Below, in pieces: positions 14,412-17,853 of a stretch of DNA of 17,853 bases (the first letter of the stretch is position 1; the number at the start of each line of letters is the position of its first letter). The notes below the pieces were generated by a model. That model did no database searches, had not been told where the DNA came from, and saw nothing but the letters and a program-made list of their open reading frames with translations. The position numbers and the translations under genes were made by a program. Source of the DNA: Bacteroidota bacterium (GTDB lineage: Bacteria > Bacteroidota > Bacteroidia > Chitinophagales > Chitinophagaceae); contig JAEZLJ010000055.1 of the NCBI GenBank assembly GCA_023415275.1, positions 1 through 17,853 of the forward strand, written 5' to 3'.

Positions 14412-15365
14412 TTATCTTCTTCCACCGCCTGGTCCACGGCTACCACCACCGGCACCACCTGGAGTGCGACGACGTTGGCCACCACCAGCTCCGGCACCAC
14501 CGCCAGGTCCACGGCCACCAGCTCCAGGACCACGTCCTGTGCCAGCACCCTGACCACCACGGCCACCACGGCCACGTCCACCTTCAGCTTGTGCTTCGGC
14601 TTCTAAACGGGCTGCTCTTTTTTCGTTTTCAACATCTGTTGCTGAATCATCACCTTCCTCATCTTTAGCTGCCTGGCGTTCTGCCAAACCTTCTGCAATA
14701 GCTGCAGTGATGTAGTTAGTTATGATAGCAATAGATTTTGTAGCATCATCATTGGCAGGGATAGAGAAGTCAACCTTGTTAGGATCACAGTTGGTATCTA
14801 CCACACCAAAGGTGGTGATGCCAAGGCGTTTTGCTTCTGCCAGTGCAATGTGTTCATGGCCTATATCAACAATGAATAAAGCTGCTGGTACACGTCCTAA
14901 TTGAGCGATACCACCTAATACTTTTTCCATTTTGTCCTTATCGCGGCTTAAAGTCAAACGCTCTTTCTTGGTAATAGAATCGAAAGAACCATCGCCAAGC
15001 ATTTTTTCAATGCTCTGCATCTTCTTCACGCTTTTACGAACGGTGTTGAAGTTGGTCAGCATACCACCCAGCCAGCGCTCGGTAACATATGGCATGTTCA
15101 CACGCTGTGCGCATTCTGTAACGATATCCTTTGCCTGCTTTTTGGTTCCTACAAAAAGTATTTTCTTTCCGCTGCGGGCAATTTGCTTCAGGGCTGCAGC
15201 AGTTTCCTGCAGGCCTTCCACTGTTTTATTAAGATCAATGATGTGAATACCTTTCTTCTCAGCGAAGATGTAAGGCAACATCTTGGGATTCCACTTCTTC
15301 TTCAGGTGACCGAAATGTACACCTGCTTCAAGGAGTTGTTGCTGTAAGGAAGTGTTTTGTTCCAT
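14412..15365 (-). CDS. rpsB: 30S ribosomal protein S2 with Gly/Arg-rich C-terminal extension
   Basis: S2 is a small-subunit protein. Residues 1-~230 are canonical: LLEAGVHFGHLKKKWNPKM at the N terminus, FVGTKKQAKD (71-80), RWLGGMLTNF (97-106) and the C-terminal core VDTNCDPNKVDFSIPANDDA (189-208). From ~231 a charged linker (AAKDEEGDD, ENEKRAARLEAEAQAE) leads into a 56-residue tail (262-317) made almost entirely of Gly, Arg, Ala and Pro, including RGRGGRGG and three RGPG units. The tail is beyond the usual S2 length and resembles RGG-box RNA-binding tails. The frame is continuous and the gene sits in its normal operon next to tsf. Confidence 0.95.
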   Translation of the reverse strand: MEQNTSLQQQLLEAGVHFGHLKKKWNPKMLPYIFAEKKGIHIIDLNKTVEGLQETAAALKQIARSGKKILFVGTKKQAKDIVTECAQRVNMPYVTERWLGGMLTNFNTVRKSVKKMQSIEKMLGDGSFDSITKKERLTLSRDKDKMEKVLGGIAQLGRVPAALFIVDIGHEHIALAEAKRLGITTFGVVDTNCDPNKVDFSIPANDDATKSIAIITNYITAAIAEGLAERQAAKDEEGDDSATDVENEKRAARLEAEAQAEGGRGRGGRGGQGAGTGRGPGAGGRGPGGGAGAGGGQRRRTPGGAGGGSRGPGGGRR

Positions 15366-15395
15366 TTTATTAGAATAAAAATTTGAATAATAGAA

Positions 15396-15785
15396 TTAAC
15401 GTTTAGAGAACTGGTAGCTTCTACGGGCTTTCTTCTTACCGAACTTCTTACGTTCAACAGAACGTGGGTCACGTTTCAATAAGCCGGCAGCTTTTAATGC
15501 AGGGCGGAATTCAGGGTTCAGTTCTACCAACACACGGGCAATACCCAGCATGGCAGCTTCTGCCTGGCCTTTAACGCCTCCACCAGCAGCATTGATCTTT
15601 ACATCAAATTTGTCAGCGGCATCCACAGTTTGCAGTGGCCTGGTTACCTGGTTCTGCAGGTAAACCAGTGAAAAATATTGTTTGAAATCCTTATCGTTTA
15701 CAGTGATAGCGCCTGTGCCACGAGAGATAAATACCCTGGTAACAGCTTCCTTACGGCGACCAACACTATTTTTTTGCTTTTCCAT
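15396..15785 (-). CDS. rpsI: 30S ribosomal protein S9
   Basis: The 129-residue protein is a complete S9: GRRKEAVTRVF near the N terminus, GGGVKGQAEAAMLGIARVL in the centre, and the basic C-terminal tail DPRSVERKKFGKKKARRSYQ ending FSKR, which reaches toward the P-site tRNA in ribosome structures. It lies 32 bp downstream of rplM and 30 bp upstream of rpsB on the minus strand, within the same transcription unit. The leader is A/T-rich with no Shine-Dalgarno sequence (AATAA just before the ATG), as is common in Bacteroidota. Confidence 0.96.
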   Translation of the reverse strand: MEKQKNSVGRRKEAVTRVFISRGTGAITVNDKDFKQYFSLVYLQNQVTRPLQTVDAADKFDVKINAAGGGVKGQAEAAMLGIARVLVELNPEFRPALKAAGLLKRDPRSVERKKFGKKKARRSYQFSKR

Positions 15786-15787
15786 TT

Positions 15788-15811
15788 ATTAGTAATTAGG
15801 AATTAGTAATT
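15788..15811. repeat. Short direct repeat in the rplM-rpsI gap
   Basis: ATTAGTAATT occurs twice, at 15788-15797 and 15802-15811, separated by AGGA, filling most of the 32-bp gap upstream of rpsI. It is probably simple A/T-rich leader sequence; no function is evident. Confidence 0.7.
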
Positions 15812-15817
15812 GGGATT

Positions 15818-16261
15818 TTAGAACTTCAGTTCTTTAGGTTGTTGTGCAGTGTGAGGATGTTGATCACCGGCATACACAAATAATTTCTTATACATCTGGC
15901 GACCTAAGCGATTCTTAGGTAACATGCCTTTTACAGCTCTTTCGATGATTACTTCAGGCCTGCGCTTCAAAAGATCTTTGGCGATCTCTTCTCTACGGCC
16001 ACCTGGGTAACCTGTATAGCGATCATAAACCTTTTCGTCCATCTTGTTTCCTGTAAGTTTCACTTTGTCAACATTGGTAACGATAATGTAATCGCCACAG
16101 TCAACGTGAGGGGTGTAATATGCCTTGTTCTTGCCACGTAAAATTGCAGCAATACGAGAGCACATACGTCCCACGGTTTGATTGGTACCGTCCACAACAT
16201 ACCAGTTACGTTGTACGGTAGCCGCATTCGCATGTTTGGTTGTAAAATGTAATTTGCTCAT
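15818..16261 (-). CDS. rplM: 50S ribosomal protein L13
   Basis: The 147-residue protein is a complete L13: WYVVDGTNQTVGRMCSRIA (from residue 20), the DCGDYIIVTN segment, YTGYPGG and the family signature AVKGMLPKNRLGRQM followed by KLFVYAGDQHPH. It binds 23S rRNA early in large-subunit assembly. It heads the operon rplM-rpsI-rpsB-tsf. The frame is open upstream to 16345, but the extra 28 residues are unlike L13 and overlap the promoter, so ATG 16261 is the start. The ~45-nt leader contains a small GC-rich hairpin (CCGGG/CCCGG around 16277-16292). Confidence 0.95.
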   Translation of the reverse strand: MSKLHFTTKHANAATVQRNWYVVDGTNQTVGRMCSRIAAILRGKNKAYYTPHVDCGDYIIVTNVDKVKLTGNKMDEKVYDRYTGYPGGRREEIAKDLLKRRPEVIIERAVKGMLPKNRLGRQMYKKLFVYAGDQHPHTAQQPKELKF

Positions 16262-16304
16262 GATTTGTTTTTTGTGCCGGGCCATCCCCCGGACGCTTTT
16301 AAAA

Positions 16305-16345
16305 ATTGAGGCGCAAAAGTACCGCCTCAATGCTATATAACCCAA
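16305..16345 (-). promoter_or_regulatory. Promoter of the rplM operon with overlapping inverted repeat
   Basis: On the minus strand TTG (16345-16343) is followed after 21 nt by TACTTTTG (16321-16314), fitting the Bacteroidota -33/-7 pattern, about 50 nt before the rplM ATG. The -7 box is the centre of a perfect inverted repeat: ATTGAGGCG (16305-16313) and CGCCTCAAT (16323-16331) flank the 9 bases CAAAAGTAC. The right position for an operator; transcription would start inside or just after the proximal arm, so the repeat would act as DNA rather than as an RNA hairpin. Confidence 0.55.
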
Positions 16346-16541
16346 GAATTTGAGAGAGTATTTTTACAAGCACCTTTATAACTAATTGATAAACAATAAA
16401 AATTTTGACTCGTTTCTAAAGTCCTTAACAATTCCTACTAGCAAAATCCAAATTATATCCACTTCTAGACCACTATACACAAGCTGATCCGGGAGCTTTC
16501 CCTGTATAAATCGTAACTTTTTATACTAAATCCTGCAGGTC

Positions 16542-16952
16542 ATGAAAAGTATCATCTTTCTTATCAGCCTGTTATCTTTTTCCTCTTTATTACAGGCTCA
16601 AAAAGATTATAAAGTGGTTTTTGATCTTACCAGCCGCGATTCGGTTGATCATAAAAATGTGGTTCGCTGGATCAATGAGATCACCGCAAGTGAACCCAAT
16701 GCCAACCTGGAAGTGGTACTATATGGTAAATCACTGGATATGGTTACCAAAGACAAGTCGGTGGTTTCCAATGCTGTGCAACAATTGGCTGCAAAGCCTA
16801 ATGTGGCTTTTAAGGTTTGTGCCATTGCCATGAAGAACAATAATGTAGATAAAGCCCAGTTGATCCCTGGGGTGCAGGTGGTGCCAGATGGTATCTATGA
16901 GATCATAGGCAAGCAAAAGGAAGGCTGGGGCTACATCAAGGCCAGCCATTAA
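16542..16952 (+). CDS. Secreted DsrE/DsrF-family protein
   Basis: The 136-residue protein begins with a signal peptide (MKSIIFLISLLSFSSLLQAQ, cleavage near residue 18-20), so it is exported. The rest, about 115 residues, resembles single-domain DsrE/F-like proteins: YKVVFDLTSRD at the start, a central LEVVLYGKSLDMV strand-helix, a conserved cysteine in FKVCAIAMKNNN (Cys93), and the closing LIPGVQVVPDGIYEII and KEGWGYIK. Cytosolic relatives take part in sulfur transfer through that cysteine; the function of exported forms is not established. It is divergent from the ribosomal operon, with a 75-bp gap to the following gene. Confidence 0.8.
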   Translation: MKSIIFLISLLSFSSLLQAQKDYKVVFDLTSRDSVDHKNVVRWINEITASEPNANLEVVLYGKSLDMVTKDKSVVSNAVQQLAAKPNVAFKVCAIAMKNNNVDKAQLIPGVQVVPDGIYEIIGKQKEGWGYIKASH

Positions 16953-17027
16953 AGCACTTCACCATAAAATAAAAACCGGGTAGTATCCACTAGCGGGATG
17001 GTATCTCATTTGCAATTATAAGGGTGA

Positions 17028-17853
17028 ATGAAATTTGCCCGGAAATACTTATTGATCATTTCACTTATCCTGCCCTTTTACGGACACGCTTATTCTGTGT
17101 TGACGCATGAGGCTATCGTCGACGCATTATGGGAAAAGACCATAACACCTCTTTTATTAGAAAAATACCCCAGGGCTACCAGGGAGCAACTATTGGCTGC
17201 CAAGGCCTATGCCTATGGGGGGGCAGTAGCGCCGGACATGGGGTATTATCCTTTTGGCAGCAGTTTGTTTACCAACCTGGTGCACTATGTCAGAAGCGGT
17301 GATTTTGTACAGGCATTGCTGGATGAACAAAAAAGCCTGAACGATTATGCTTTTGCCTTAGGTGCTCTTTGTCATTATACGGCTGATACCTATGGGCACC
17401 CTTTAGGCACCAATCGCACCGTACCATTGGTATATCCTAAGGTTGGAAAAAAGTTTGGGAAGGTGGTTACGTATGCCGAAGACAAGACTTCACACCTAAG
17501 GATGGAGTTTGGCTTTGATGTATTACAAACCGCCAGGGGAAGCTATGCAACCAAGCAATACCATGATTTCATTGGTTTTTCTTTGGCAGATACCCTGATG
17601 GAGAAAGCCTTTATGAAAACTTATGGACTGGATATGAAGGACTTGTTTACAAGTTTTAGCCTGGCATCCAATACCTTCAGGTGGGCTGTAAAGGATCTGT
17701 TCCCCGGCATCACAAAAGCAGCCTGGAATATGAAAAAGAACGAGATCCGTAAAACCCAACCTAAGGCCCGGAGCCGTGACTTTATTTACAAAATGAAAAG
17801 CCGGGATTTCAACAAGGAGTTTGGTGATAAAAGACAAAAGCCTGGATTCTTTT
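17028..17853 (+). CDS. Zinc-dependent phospholipase C-like protein, N-terminal part (runs off window)
   Basis: From ATG 17028 the frame is open to the last base, giving 275 residues without a stop. It starts with a signal peptide (MKFARKYLLIISLILPFYGHA, cleaved near 21). The mature protein opens YSVLTHEAIVDALW and continues with AYAYGGAVAPDMGYYPFGS, NLVHYVRSGD and ALGALCHYTADTYGHPLGTN. His27, Asp70, His86, His116, Asp120 and His124 are the likely metal ligands, in the order seen in zinc-dependent PLC/S1-P1 nuclease folds. The later segments SHLRMEFGFDVLQTARG and YHDFIGFSL fit a Bacteroidota branch of the family. It may act on phospholipids, but the substrate is unproven. The C terminus is missing. 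Confidence 0.82.
   Translation, partial: MKFARKYLLIISLILPFYGHAYSVLTHEAIVDALWEKTITPLLLEKYPRATREQLLAAKAYAYGGAVAPDMGYYPFGSSLFTNLVHYVRSGDFVQALLDEQKSLNDYAFALGALCHYTADTYGHPLGTNRTVPLVYPKVGKKFGKVVTYAEDKTSHLRMEFGFDVLQTARGSYATKQYHDFIGFSLADTLMEKAFMKTYGLDMKDLFTSFSLASNTFRWAVKDLFPGITKAAWNMKKNEIRKTQPKARSRDFIYKMKSRDFNKEFGDKRQKPGFF

Noticed and set aside
14399..14581. Minus-strand Val/Ala-rich frame over the rpsB 3' end
   Set aside because: Low-complexity shadow of the Gly/Arg codon repeats in another frame of rpsB.
14412..14582. Possibility that the S2 tail is a frameshift artefact
   Set aside because: The charged linker and the Gly/Arg tail are in one uninterrupted frame with regular repeats and a proper stop; a frameshifted tail would not normally give such regular RGG and RGPG units.
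16262..16345. 28-residue N-terminal extension of L13
   Set aside because: Overlaps the promoter and leader, and L13 homologs begin near MSKLHF at 16261.
17523..17837. 104-residue minus-strand frame at the right edge
   Set aside because: Antisense to the phospholipase C-like gene, whose conserved motifs clearly define the + strand as coding.
1..17853. CRISPR array, prophage, IS element or defence island
   Set aside because: No regularly spaced repeats, transposase, integrase, phage structural or restriction-like proteins were seen; the content is housekeeping and envelope genes.

Overview
The window looks like ordinary chromosomal DNA of a Bacteroidota bacterium, most likely of the Chitinophagaceae or a close relative. 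Supporting signs are the proteins themselves (a long Bacteroidota-type PurF, a SixA-like phosphatase, an NHPNSFLD acyltransferase, a zinc-dependent PLC-like protein), A/T-rich leaders with little Shine-Dalgarno sequence, and TAnnTTTG-type -7 promoter elements just upstream of several genes. The family-level assignment is inference from protein style; no database search was possible.

Layout. Bases 1-81 are the 3' part of a 5S rRNA, the end of an rRNA operon, followed by its terminator. Exactly 155 bp further on is a decayed second copy of the 5S tail and terminator, probably left by a lost tandem 5S gene. Then on the + strand come a SurA-type periplasmic chaperone/prolyl isomerase (513-1883), a soluble seven-PAS histidine kinase (2091-5513), amidophosphoribosyltransferase (5599-7446) and a SixA-like phosphohistidine phosphatase (7635-8132). 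A two-gene minus-strand operon follows: a MurG-like glycosyltransferase (10179-9031) overlapping by 4 nt an EamA/DMT transporter (9034-8129), whose stop codon shares the palindrome TTAA with sixA. Divergent from that operon is a tiny lipoprotein plus an 80-residue orphan (10259-10644). These converge on a class I aminotransferase (11975-10719, minus), which is divergent from a PlsC-family acyltransferase (12169-13137).

The last part is dominated by a minus-strand ribosomal operon, rplM-rpsI-rpsB-tsf (16261 down to 13444), with a recognisable promoter at its head and a strong terminator at its tail. Between it and the acyltransferase lies a short broken remnant of a vanadium haloperoxidase/PAP2-type gene that is not visible as a normal ORF. 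Beyond the operon, on the + strand, are a secreted DsrE-family protein (16542-16952) and the N-terminal 275 residues of a secreted zinc-dependent phospholipase C-like protein running off the window.

I found no CRISPR array, prophage, IS element, toxin-antitoxin or defence island, and no convincing undescribed multi-gene system. The observations most worth checking are the Gly/Arg-rich C-terminal tail on ribosomal protein S2, the perfect inverted repeat straddling the rplM promoter -7 box, the strong hairpin between rpsB and tsf, the haloperoxidase remnant, the 5S relic, and the lipoprotein/orphan gene pair.
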